Positions 43,634 through 51,811 of a DNA stretch of 64,000 nt are shown piece after piece (within the stretch, counting starts at the first letter, position 1; every line of letters begins with the position of its first letter). This DNA comes from Paraburkholderia podalyriae. Its GTDB lineage: Bacteria; Pseudomonadota; Gammaproteobacteria; Burkholderiales; Burkholderiaceae. The DNA lies in NCBI RefSeq assembly GCF_014397785.1, contig NZ_VZQQ01000013.1, forward strand, positions 1 to 64,000, given 5' to 3'. A program made the translations under genes and the position numbers. Under the pieces are notes generated by a model. It ran no database searches and was not told the origin of the DNA. It saw nothing but the letters and a program-made list of their open reading frames with translations.

Positions 43634-44824
43634 TCAGGTCTTGGCGAGCGGGTCGCCGTGACGCGAATCCCAGAAGCGGATCACCGCCGTATTGCCGGTG
43701 CCCGCGCCGACCACCGGGTCGGGCGCGCCGCACTCGCGCAGCAGCGCGCGCAGATCGTTGATGACCGGAAACACCTCGTGATTCCAGTCGGCTCCCTGCG
43801 AATCGTGGGCGCGCTGCTCCGCTTCCACGATCTCGCGATCCTCCTTGAAAATGCGTTCGGTGAACCACACCAGCAGTGGCCATGCGAGGTTCATCACGCC
43901 CGGAATGCCGGGCTTGCGGATCGACAGCAGGCCGAACGTTCGGTTGGTGCGCTGCTCACGATCGAGCGGCACATAAATGATCCACAGGTCCATCACCAGC
44001 GTCTGCTCGTCGTTGCGGATCTGCAGGGTCTGATATGGGTATTCGGTGCGGATCGTCATCACGTCTTTGTGGTTGAAGCCACCGGTCTTGCGCCTCTCGC
44101 CGAACACCATCGCCTCGCCGAACGGCTGCTGGCCCTCCACGCGCGCAAACGTGTAGTCGACCTCGACCCAGCCTTCGCCGCGCCGCCGGCCGACCGAGCG
44201 CGCACGCATACTCCCCATCTGGCGCCGATGCAGGAACTGGTGATTCATGTCCATCAGGTTCTCGTGCATGAACGAATAATGACACTTGACCGGACGGCCA
44301 AAGCGACGCGTCTTGTACTTCGGGTCCGACACCGAGCGAAAGCCCGGCAGCGGCCGCTCGGCCGCGAGCGCGGCGTCGCCCGGAAACACGAAGATCAGTC
44401 CCTCGACTTCTTGACACGGATACGAGCGCACGCCGTTCGGTAGACGCTCGCGACCGAGGTACGGCACATCGATGCACTTGCCCGAGCAGTCGTAGGTCCA
44501 GCCGTGATAGCCGCAGCGAATCGATTCGCCGTCGACCATGCCCTGGTGCAGCGGCACCTGCCGATGCGCGCAGCGATCTTCCAGCGCGAACACTTTGCCG
44601 CTCTCGGTGCGCGCGAGCACGATCGGATCGCCGGCGAAGGTCACGCCGAGCGTCTTGCCGCGCTTCACTTCATGCGACCACGCGAGCGGGTACCAGTAAT
44701 CCGGATGAATGGCGACGCGGCGCAGATCGCGCACCGGCGCGTCGTGAGTGGCTTGGGCAGGCGCGGCAGCGAGCGTTGCGCCGGCGATTTCCTGGTCCTG
44801 TTCTAGCGGGGGAACTGCATGCAT
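43634..44824 (-). CDS. Rieske-type aromatic ring-hydroxylating oxygenase, alpha subunit
   Basis: 396 residues. The Rieske domain (~40-150) has Cys85 and His87 in DRCAHRQ and Cys104 and His107 in CGYHGW, the full [2Fe-2S] ligand set. The C-terminal mononuclear iron site is in HENLMDMNHQFLH (Asp192, His195, His199 as candidates). This one-component layout resembles demethylase-type oxygenases (VanA-like) rather than three-component dioxygenases, and no reductase gene is adjacent. Electrons may come from the rubredoxin-domain protein or elsewhere. The substrate is unknown. Its neighbour upstream is a membrane glycosyltransferase, 214 bp away. Confidence 0.9.
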   Translation of the reverse strand: MHAVPPLEQDQEIAGATLAAAPAQATHDAPVRDLRRVAIHPDYWYPLAWSHEVKRGKTLGVTFAGDPIVLARTESGKVFALEDRCAHRQVPLHQGMVDGESIRCGYHGWTYDCSGKCIDVPYLGRERLPNGVRSYPCQEVEGLIFVFPGDAALAAERPLPGFRSVSDPKYKTRRFGRPVKCHYSFMHENLMDMNHQFLHRRQMGSMRARSVGRRRGEGWVEVDYTFARVEGQQPFGEAMVFGERRKTGGFNHKDVMTIRTEYPYQTLQIRNDEQTLVMDLWIIYVPLDREQRTNRTFGLLSIRKPGIPGVMNLAWPLLVWFTERIFKEDREIVEAEQRAHDSQGADWNHEVFPVINDLRALLRECGAPDPVVGAGTGNTAVIRFWDSRHGDPLAKT

Positions 44825-45038
44825 AGGTCAAGCCTCCGTGCACCAGCGGATGGAAGGTTGCCGCGCTGCATCGCAGTGCGGCATCTTCACCAGTCTACTT
44901 GATGCAGCCGCCGCATGGCACTTTCGCCGACATGCGCGATGCGTCGCAGCGCACGTTGCGCAGCAGCGCGCATCAGGATGAACGAGCTGCCTTTACCACA
45001 CCCACCCTACAGAAACATTGACCTGCTCTTCGAGTTGC

Positions 45039-46583
45039 TCAATCCTCGTCGACCGCGACGAGCCCGGAGCGCCGTTGCACGCCCCACGCGCGGCCGCCGC
45101 GCAGGAAGTGCAGCCAGCCGAGCGCGGCGCCCAGATGACGTGCGAGCTGGAACGAGAACGGCTCGACAACGGCCGCGAGCATCGCCATGCCGAGGCTGTT
45201 GCCACTGCGCTCGCCGGTCCAGCGCCGGTACAGATGGATGCTCCACAGGTAGAACGCGACATCGATCGCCGTTTTCAGGCCGATCACGCTGAAGATCGAC
45301 ACGACGATCGCACCGTGTCCGCCAAACAGAAAGCCGAGCAGCAATGCGAATGCGGTGAGGCCGTAGATCGGCTGCATCGTGTCGACCGCCTTGACCGGCA
45401 GCATCAGCATGCCGAGCGTGCCGTAGCGCCGATTGCCGGTCATGTCGCGGTTCCAGTACTGCGTCTGCAGGAAGCCCGCGAACCAGCGGCGGCGCTGGCG
45501 CAGAAAGCTCGCGAGGGTGTCGGGCGCATCGGTGCGCGCATGCGCTTGGCCGACCACGCGCACGTCCCAGCCGAGTTCGTGATCGACCGAATAGCGACGC
45601 AGCCGGTGAATCAGCTCGTAGTCCTCGACCAGACACTGCGGATCGAAGCCGCCGACAGCGACGAGCGCATCGCGCCGGAACGACGCGAACGCGCCCGAAA
45701 TCAGCAGCAGGCTGTCCGCGCGCATCCACGCGAAACGCGCGATGAAGTTGCGCATGTACTCGTAGGTCTGGAACCACTGAAACACGCGGCCCGACACCGA
45801 CTTGCCGCAGACCGGCACGAGAATGCCCGCCGCCGCGACGAGCTTCGGCTGGCTCGCGAACGCGGCGCGCATCGCGTAGGTGGCATCGTCGTCGAGCAGC
45901 GTGTCGGCGTCGACGGTCATGACGGTGTCGGTCGTCATCACGGTGATCGCGGCGTTCAGCGCGCGCGCCTTGCCTCCGTGCGGCACGCGCAGCCAGAACA
46001 GGTTTGGATGCAGCGAACTCGGCGCGCTCAGCACGCCTTCGGCGGCGGGCGTGAGGCCGAAGCGTTGCGTGAGCAGGTCGGCGGTGGCGTCGGCGGAGCC
46101 GTCGTCGGCGATCACGATCTGCGCCGGGCCGTGCGTTTGCCTCAGCAGCGCGGCGAGCGTGACCGGCAACACGGCCGCCTCGTTATGCGACGCGACGATG
46201 ACACCCATGCGCGGCAGCTCGCGCTGTTCGTAGTCGGCTTCGAGAGGCGGCGCGCGGCGCGTGAGCGGCAACGATTTCCACGTGACGAATGCGAGCAGCA
46301 ACGTGTCATAGACGACATACGCGATACCGGTCGACCACGCGAGCGCGCCACGCAGAAAAAACGCGCGCGCGAACAGCAGCGCCCATAGCATGACGACGCT
46401 GGCATGGATCAGCGTGCTCGATAGCGTCGCGCGACGCGGCAGGATGCGCGGCGAAGCGACAGCGAGCGCCTGTTCGAGGGTTTTCTTCAAGGCAAGTGTT
46501 TTCAGGTTGGCGGGGCTGCGTCTGGTTGATGAAGCCGACTTCACGGCGTCATGCGCTTCAACACCGATTTGCGATCGAGCCAC
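45039..46583 (-). CDS. Family 2 membrane glycosyltransferase
   Basis: 514 residues from a GTG at 46583; the start overlaps the end of the cytochrome gene by 43 bp and a later start is possible. Two N-terminal helices (residues ~55-95) precede the GT-A domain: GVIVASHNEAAVLPVTLAAL, IADDGSADATADLL, VDADTLLDDD (the D-x-D metal site), VEDYELIHRLRRY and the Q-x-x-R-W motif in RQRRRWFAG. Two to four C-terminal helices follow. This is the cellulose-synthase/BcsA-like architecture used for processive or lipid-linked glycosyl transfer at the inner membrane. The product is unknown; no partner export genes are present. Confidence 0.9.
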   Translation of the reverse strand: MARSQIGVEAHDAVKSASSTRRSPANLKTLALKKTLEQALAVASPRILPRRATLSSTLIHASVVMLWALLFARAFFLRGALAWSTGIAYVVYDTLLLAFVTWKSLPLTRRAPPLEADYEQRELPRMGVIVASHNEAAVLPVTLAALLRQTHGPAQIVIADDGSADATADLLTQRFGLTPAAEGVLSAPSSLHPNLFWLRVPHGGKARALNAAITVMTTDTVMTVDADTLLDDDATYAMRAAFASQPKLVAAAGILVPVCGKSVSGRVFQWFQTYEYMRNFIARFAWMRADSLLLISGAFASFRRDALVAVGGFDPQCLVEDYELIHRLRRYSVDHELGWDVRVVGQAHARTDAPDTLASFLRQRRRWFAGFLQTQYWNRDMTGNRRYGTLGMLMLPVKAVDTMQPIYGLTAFALLLGFLFGGHGAIVVSIFSVIGLKTAIDVAFYLWSIHLYRRWTGERSGNSLGMAMLAAVVEPFSFQLARHLGAALGWLHFLRGGRAWGVQRRSGLVAVDED

Positions 46584-47140
46584 TCATGCTTGAGCGCGCC
46601 GCCGATATGCATCGCCAGCAACGCATAGAGCGCATAGCCGAGCCACGTATGCAGCGCACCGAAGCGATCGTGCAACGACTCTTTCAGTGTCGGATTGAGG
46701 TGCATCACATAGCCGATGCGCGGCCATTGGAATAGACCGAACCACTGCATCGGATGCGTGGCCGCGTCTTTCCACGCGGAATCGTGCAGCCAGCCGGATA
46801 GCGGCAACGCAATCATCAGCAGATACAGCGCGAAGTGCGCGAGACGCGCGGCGGTCTTTTCCCACGACGGAAATTCGCGCGGCAACGGCGGCGGCTCGTG
46901 CGACAGGCGCCACAGGATGCGCAGCAGCACGAGCCCGAGCACCGTGATGCCGATCGATTTGTGCGTGTCGATCACCGGACGAACCCAGTCGTCGGGCAAC
47001 GAATCAGCGGACAGGCCCAGCACGACGTTGACGATCATTAGCAACGCGATCAGCCAGTGCAGCGTCATCGCGGTGCGCGTATAGCGCGGCGGGCGCATTG
47101 CATCGGTCGAATCGGTCAGGGAATTCGCTTGGGTGTTCAT
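46541..47140 (-). CDS. Cytochrome b561 family protein
   Basis: 199 residues from ATG 47140. Four membrane helices carry the expected haem histidines: LHWLIALLMIV, DTHKSIGITVLG, HFALYLLMIALPLSGW and LHTWLGYALYALLAMHIGG. The N-terminal TRTAMTLHW and the loop RFGALHTW are typical of the E. coli CybB-like group, which oxidises ubiquinol or scavenges superoxide. It is probably cotranscribed with the glycosyltransferase gene, whose start it overlaps. Why a quinol cytochrome should pair with a glycosyltransferase is not clear. Confidence 0.9.
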   Translation of the reverse strand: MNTQANSLTDSTDAMRPPRYTRTAMTLHWLIALLMIVNVVLGLSADSLPDDWVRPVIDTHKSIGITVLGLVLLRILWRLSHEPPPLPREFPSWEKTAARLAHFALYLLMIALPLSGWLHDSAWKDAATHPMQWFGLFQWPRIGYVMHLNPTLKESLHDRFGALHTWLGYALYALLAMHIGGALKHEWLDRKSVLKRMTP

Positions 47141-47315
47141 GGGTGTTCCGTTCGCGAAGGCGATGAATGCTGCGAAAGCTGTTTGAAAATCGGCGCTGCC
47201 GGTATCGGATTAACGCCCAAGTGTGCCGTTTTATTCCGCAAGGCGCTTGACGTGCGTGTTTCTGTTTGTTTCGGGCTTCAGCAGACGCAAGGCCGCAGCG
47301 ACGTAGGCTTGCCCG

Positions 47316-48200
47316 CTAGCCCAGTCGCAGACTTCGCAATACATCGAGCACATACTGGGTCGGACGCTCCACCGTACCCGCGCGACAGGCCAGGCCCAGC
47401 TGCCGCCATAGCGCGGGGCGCAGCGGACGTGTGACGATGCGTGCGTCGGCCGATGCGCGGCTCGCTTCCTGCGGCAGCAGCGCGGCGCCGTATCCCGCGG
47501 CCACGAGGCTCCTGATCGCATCCGAGTAGTTGAGCTGGATGCGCGGCGTGGGGTGCTGCCCCGCCGCGCTGAACCATTCCGTCGTCAAACGCGAAAGCCG
47601 CGTGCTGGCGTCGTTCAGGATCAGCGGCTGCGCGGCGATCCATTGCGGCGTGATGCGAGCCGGACACGTCCATTCAGCCGGCATCAACGCGACGACGGGA
47701 TCGCGGCGCCATTTTTCGATCGATAGCCCGCGTATCGGCGCTTGCGGCAGCGCCACGATACCCACGTCGAGCGACTCCTCCGCGAGTCGCGTCAGCGTTT
47801 CCTGCGAAGTCAGCACCGCGATTTGCACATCGATGCCGGGATGCTCCCCGGCCAGTCTTTCCAACGCCTGCGGCAACAGATTCGCGATGGCGGCGGTGGA
47901 AGCGCCGAGCCGAACGCGTCCACCGCGCCCTTCGACCTGTCGCCGCACGTCTTCCAACGCCTGCTCGGCATCGGCCAGCAACTGACGCGCATACGCCACC
48001 AGCGTCTCGCCGATCGCCGAGGCCCGCACCTGAGCGCGTTTGCGCGACAGAAGAGGCGCACCGACGCGGCTCTCGAGATCCGCGATGTGCAGACTGACCG
48101 TGGGGGGTGCGAGATGCAGAACGCGAGCCGCCTCGGCGAAAGAGCCGAGGTCGGCGACTACAACGAGCGTGCGCAGGCGGTCGAGACTGATTTCTCTCAT
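47316..48200 (-). CDS. LysR-type transcriptional regulator
   Basis: 294 residues from ATG 48200. The N-terminal winged helix reads LDRLRTLVVVADLGSFAEAA and LHLAPPTVSLHIADLESRVG. The effector domain (~90-290) has the standard two-lobe pattern (VRLGASTAAIANLLPQALER, GIVALPQAPIRG, AAGYGAALLPQEASRAS). It lies upstream of the cytochrome b561 gene on the same strand with 175 bp between, so it may regulate that set or the small membrane-protein gene divergent from it at 48323. The ligand is unknown. Confidence 0.93.
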   Translation of the reverse strand: MREISLDRLRTLVVVADLGSFAEAARVLHLAPPTVSLHIADLESRVGAPLLSRKRAQVRASAIGETLVAYARQLLADAEQALEDVRRQVEGRGGRVRLGASTAAIANLLPQALERLAGEHPGIDVQIAVLTSQETLTRLAEESLDVGIVALPQAPIRGLSIEKWRRDPVVALMPAEWTCPARITPQWIAAQPLILNDASTRLSRLTTEWFSAAGQHPTPRIQLNYSDAIRSLVAAGYGAALLPQEASRASADARIVTRPLRPALWRQLGLACRAGTVERPTQYVLDVLRSLRLG

Positions 48201-48322
48201 CGGAATGGCATGGTCAGAAAATCTGAATCAGGCAGTCAGTAAACTCAACTTTTCCAATCCTACGCGCAGATGGAAGATGGTGGCGCTGGTTTTTTCAACG
48301 CGGACTATCGGGGGCCATCGGT

Positions 48323-48628
48323 ATGAACTCATCTTCAACAACGAGTGGCGAGTCGGAGGAAGCTTCGCATCGGCTAGACGCAATGTCGGACGACGCAAAG
48401 TCGTTACTGCTCGGGCTCGTGTTGACAGGCGTCGTGCTGGCCTTCGCCGTGATGGCGATGATCTGGGCAACATCTCGCTCCCCGCTCAAAGGCAAGGACT
48501 GCTCCGGCCGCATCGCAAACGACGAACATGCGAGCTTCGTCGCGTTTTCCAGGATCCGGCAGACCAGGGTGCGTTGCTGCGGTCGATCCAGGACTGCGCG
48601 AAATGAGTGTGTGGTTGCGGCGGCTTAG
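48323..48628 (+). CDS. Small single-pass membrane protein, possibly frameshifted
   Basis: 101 residues as read from ATG 48323. A polar N-terminus (residues 1-27, with SGESEEASHRLDAMSDDAKS) is followed by a membrane helix LLLGLVLTGVVLAFAVMAMI (28-47). After about residue 75 the translation turns Arg/Cys-rich and unlike a protein. The +1 frame from 48547 instead reads FQDPADQGALLRSIQDCAK and ends at 48606. One missing T in the run TTTT near 48546 would join the two into a 94-95-residue protein. So this is either a short protein with a poor tail or a recent frameshift. Confidence 0.45.
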   Translation: MNSSSTTSGESEEASHRLDAMSDDAKSLLLGLVLTGVVLAFAVMAMIWATSRSPLKGKDCSGRIANDEHASFVAFSRIRQTRVRCCGRSRTARNECVVAAA

Positions 48629-48809
48629 CGCGCTCGCCGGCCGCGCCTCGTCGGCCGCGCCATCCCACACCCCCGCCAGGGACTATCCCACTTCCTGCCA
48701 TACCACGGGCACAATACGCGGCGATAATGCCGGGGGCATTCGCGCCTTTTCCGTTCGATATCCGAACGCACCGATGCCCGCGCCGCCAGTGTTCCCTTTC
48801 GATGCATCC

Positions 48810-50069
48810 ATGAGCCACGCCACCGCCGACCACCCCGCTTCTGCCGACTCCGCCCCGAACTCGCCGCGCTTCCTGCTATTCCTGATCTGCCTGTTCGCGT
48901 CCGCCGGACAGCTCGCCATCGACATCTACGTGCCCGCGCTGCCCGCGATGGCGCGCTATTTCGGCACCTCGCCGCAGGCGATCCAGACCAGCGTTACCGG
49001 CTACATGGCCGCCTACGCGTTCGGCCAGCTGATCTTCGGCCCGATCGCCGATGCCCATGGCCGCAAGCGCGTGCTCGCGTTCGGCCTCAGCGTCTACACG
49101 GTCGGCTGCCTGCTGTCGCTCGCGGCGCCGAATCTGGAGACGTTCATCCTCGCCCGCGCACTGCAGGGCTTCGGCATCGCGAGCACGAACCTGCTCGCGA
49201 AGGCGATCATCACCGATTCATTCGCGGGTCAGGCGTTGCTGCATGCGTTCACGTACATGGCAATCGCATGGGGGCTCGCGCCGATCGTCGCGCCGGTGAT
49301 CGGCGCGCATCTGCAGACCGCGTTCGGCTGGCGCGCGTGCCTCGTGTTCCTGCTGATCTATTCGCTGGTGATGTGGGCGCTGCTGTGGCGCTATCGCGAG
49401 ACCTTGCCGAAGCCCGTGCATCTCGAACCGCGCACGTTGATCGCTAACGCGCGCAAGGTGCTCGCAAGCCCCGTGTTCCAGAGCTGCTTTCTCGCGCAGG
49501 GCCTGTGCTACAGCATCCTGCTCGTGTTCAACATCATCGGGCCGTTCATGGTGCAGACCACGCTGCACAAGCCGCCGACCTTCTTCGGCTACCTCGCGCT
49601 CGGCATCGGCATGATGTACTTCCTTGGCGGTCTATCGAACCGCCTGCATGGCCCTGGGCTGCCGAGCGCCGAGCAGCGGCTGCGCTTCGGTGCGCGGCTG
49701 ATGGCGGCCGCGTCGATTGCGATGCTGCTGCTCGCGCTGACGGTCGGCCTGCGCGTCTGGACGCTCGCGACGCCCGTGCTCGTGATGGGCTTCTGCGCCG
49801 GCGCGATGTATCCGACGCTGATGGCGAAGGGCAACTCGCTGTTCCCGCACATCGCGGGTCTGACGAGCGCGATTCTCGGTTGCGCGCTGCTGCTGGTGTC
49901 GTCGGCGATGATGGGCCTGGCCGGCTTCGTGTCGGTGCAGGTGCTCACGCCGCTCGCGCTGTTCTTCATGGCCATCGCGTTCGTCGTCGTCGTGATGGTG
50001 ACGAAGCTGCTGCGCCATCTGGCGCAGGTATCGGGCGACGACCGCCTGACGACGCCTTCCCGCGCCTGA
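48810..50069 (+). CDS. Bcr/CflA-type MFS drug efflux transporter
   Basis: 419 residues from ATG 48810; an in-frame ATG at 48774 is also possible and neither has a strong ribosome site. Twelve membrane helices are expected. The first loop carries the MFS-type signature FGPIADAHGRKRVLAFGLSV, and DIYVPALPAMARYFGTSPQA is typical of the Bcr/CflA (DHA1, 12-TM) branch. These antiporters export bicyclomycin, chloramphenicol or dipeptides. The gene is convergent with the SDR gene, 4 bp away. Confidence 0.9.
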   Translation: MSHATADHPASADSAPNSPRFLLFLICLFASAGQLAIDIYVPALPAMARYFGTSPQAIQTSVTGYMAAYAFGQLIFGPIADAHGRKRVLAFGLSVYTVGCLLSLAAPNLETFILARALQGFGIASTNLLAKAIITDSFAGQALLHAFTYMAIAWGLAPIVAPVIGAHLQTAFGWRACLVFLLIYSLVMWALLWRYRETLPKPVHLEPRTLIANARKVLASPVFQSCFLAQGLCYSILLVFNIIGPFMVQTTLHKPPTFFGYLALGIGMMYFLGGLSNRLHGPGLPSAEQRLRFGARLMAAASIAMLLLALTVGLRVWTLATPVLVMGFCAGAMYPTLMAKGNSLFPHIAGLTSAILGCALLLVSSAMMGLAGFVSVQVLTPLALFFMAIAFVVVVMVTKLLRHLAQVSGDDRLTTPSRA

Positions 50070-50073
50070 CGCT

Positions 50074-50793
50074 TCAGAGTAGCCGCAAGCCCCCGTCACA
50101 CTCGATCACCGCCCCCGTCATAAACGTGTTCTCCAGCAGAAACTGCAGCGCGTGCGCGACATCGTCGGCCTGGCCGACGCGCCGCGCCGGTAACGTCTCG
50201 CTTTGCTGACGAAACAGCTCGCTCTTCACGCTCGCGTGAAATCTGTCCCACCACGGCGTATCGATCACACCCGGCGACACCGCGTTCACGCGCAGCGGCG
50301 CGAGTTCGCGCGCGAGCGTGCCGACCATGCTTTCAAGCGCGCCGTTGATCGCGCCCAAACCCGCCGTGCCCGGGTTCGCGATGCGCGCCGAAATCGCGGT
50401 CAGAAACGTCAGGCTGCCGTCGCGACGCAGCCTGGCTAGCGCCGTCTGCGCCGCTTCGAGCTGCGGCCAGAACTTGGCCTCGAAGCCGCGCCGCAGCGCT
50501 GCCAGATCGAGTTCGGCGAACGGCCCCGCGCCTTCGCCGCCCGACAGCGTCATCACCAGATGATCGATCGGGCCGAGCCCGCCGAAGAAGCGCTGCAGCG
50601 CCGCGCGATCGGTGCAATCGAGCGCTTCGCCCCTCACCCGTCCACCGATGCCGCTCAACGCATCGTCCAGTTTGGCGCGGTCGCGCCCCACCGCGACGAC
50701 GCTCGCGCCGGCCGCAGCCAGCCGTGTCACCGTCGCGAGCCCGATACCCGACGAGCCACCCAGCACCGCGACCTTCTGATTTTGCCAGTCCAT
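50074..50793 (-). CDS. SDR-family protein without the YxxxK catalytic pair
   Basis: 239 residues from ATG 50793 with AGGAG at good spacing. The nucleotide-binding start AVLGGSSGIGLATVTRLAAA is normal and the C-terminus (ELAPLRVNAVSPGVIDTPWW, FMTGAVIECDGGLRLL) is standard SDR. Where the catalytic Tyr-x-x-x-Lys should be, the sequence reads ANPGTAGLGAINGALESM, with neither Tyr nor Lys. A known SDR subgroup shows this pattern; its members may bind NAD(P) without ordinary reductase chemistry. It is divergent from the truncated LysR gene at 50876 (82 bp), which probably once controlled it. Confidence 0.88.
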   Translation of the reverse strand: MDWQNQKVAVLGGSSGIGLATVTRLAAAGASVVAVGRDRAKLDDALSGIGGRVRGEALDCTDRAALQRFFGGLGPIDHLVMTLSGGEGAGPFAELDLAALRRGFEAKFWPQLEAAQTALARLRRDGSLTFLTAISARIANPGTAGLGAINGALESMVGTLARELAPLRVNAVSPGVIDTPWWDRFHASVKSELFRQQSETLPARRVGQADDVAHALQFLLENTFMTGAVIECDGGLRLL

Positions 50794-50875
50794 GTCATTG
50801 CTCCTGAGAGTGAACGGGAGACCCCGTGGCAGTAGAATGCGCGGTGCGTGCCCATCATTCAAATCGTTTAATGTC

Positions 50876-51314
50876 ATGGCCAATATCATTGAAAATGATT
50901 TTCGGCGCTTCGACCTGAACCTGCTGCTGAGCTTCCGCGCGCTGCTGGAAGAGCGCAGCGTCACGCGTGCCGCGCAGCGGCTGTTTGTTGCGCAGCCGGC
51001 CGTCAGCGGCGCGCTCAAACGCCTGCGCGAGACGTTCGGCGACGCGCTGTTCGTGCGCACGCCGCAAGGCATGACGCCGACGCCGCGCGCGCTCGAACTG
51101 GCGCGGCAGATCGAGCCGTTCCTGCAATCACTGCATCAGGCGCTCACGCAGCCGGCCGTCTTCGATCCGGCACGCGCGCAGCGGGTGTTTCGCGTCGGCC
51201 TCAGCGATTCGCTCGAACTGCTGTTGATGCCGGACATCATGGCGCGCCTCGCCGACATAGCGCCCGGCGTGAAGCTGATCGCGCGATCCACCGATTCGAC
51301 GCGCGCCGTCGCCC
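50876..51314 (+). pseudogene. LysR-type regulator truncated by deletion
   Basis: From ATG 50876 the translation is a good LysR N-terminus: FRRFDLNLLLSFRALLEERS, VTRAAQRLFVAQPAVSGALK, then the start of the effector domain (RVFRVGLSDSLELLLMPDIM). Similarity ends at about residue 146 (STRAVA). The frame then runs into the leader of the DUF3224 gene with a ribosome site and on out of frame. A complete LysR needs about 150 more residues. The gene therefore lost its effector domain and most likely cannot function normally, though the DNA-binding part might still be made. Confidence 0.8.
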
Positions 51315-51338
51315 CGTTCAAGCCAGGAGGAAATCCCG

Positions 51339-51743
51339 ATGACTCATCACATCGCAAAAGGCACCTTCATCGTCTCCCTTCAACCGATGCCGTTCGAAAA
51401 CGCGGAGGCCGAATCGAAGCTCGGCCGCATGTCGATCGACAAGCAGATCTCCGGCGATCTCGCCGCGACCACCCAGGGGCAAATGCTGAGCGCGATGACG
51501 AACGTCAAAGGCTCGGCCGGCTATGTCGCGCTCGAACAGGTCACGGGTACGCTGGCGGGCAAGCGGGGCACGTTCGTGCTGCAGCATATCGGCGTGATGA
51601 ATCGCGGCGCTGCGACGCTGAAGGTGAGCGTCGTGCCGGATTCGGGCACCGGCGAGCTGAGCGGCATTGAAGGTGAGTTCAGGATCGACATCGTCGACGG
51701 CGCGCATTCGTACGAATTCGCTTATCGTCTGCCCGGCGATTGA
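51339..51743 (+). CDS. DUF3224 family protein
   Basis: 134 residues; the ATG follows AGGAGGAAATCCCG, a near-perfect ribosome site. The protein has the DUF3224 pattern: KGTFIVSLQPMP, SIDKQISGDLAATTQGQMLS, GSAGYVALEQVTGTLAGKRG, FVLQHIGVMNRGAATLKVSV and GELSGIEGEFRIDI. It forms a small beta-barrel of the allene-oxide-cyclase type; function in bacteria is unknown. It sits directly behind the deletion that removed the LysR effector domain, so its original promoter may be gone or replaced by the LysR promoter. Confidence 0.85.
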   Translation: MTHHIAKGTFIVSLQPMPFENAEAESKLGRMSIDKQISGDLAATTQGQMLSAMTNVKGSAGYVALEQVTGTLAGKRGTFVLQHIGVMNRGAATLKVSVVPDSGTGELSGIEGEFRIDIVDGAHSYEFAYRLPGD

Positions 51744-51748
51744 CAGCA

Positions 51749-51781
51749 AGCGGGATACGGAGCTGGACCCCGTATCCCGCT
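51749..51781. terminator. Bidirectional hairpin between DUF3224 and GH3 genes
   Basis: Perfect 12-bp stem AGCGGGATACGG/CCGTATCCCGCT with a 9-base loop, between two convergent genes. There is no long T-run on either side, so termination is likely but unproven. Confidence 0.6.
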
Positions 51782-51811
51782 GCGATGCTTTCTAGTCCAG
51801 CACGGGCGCGC

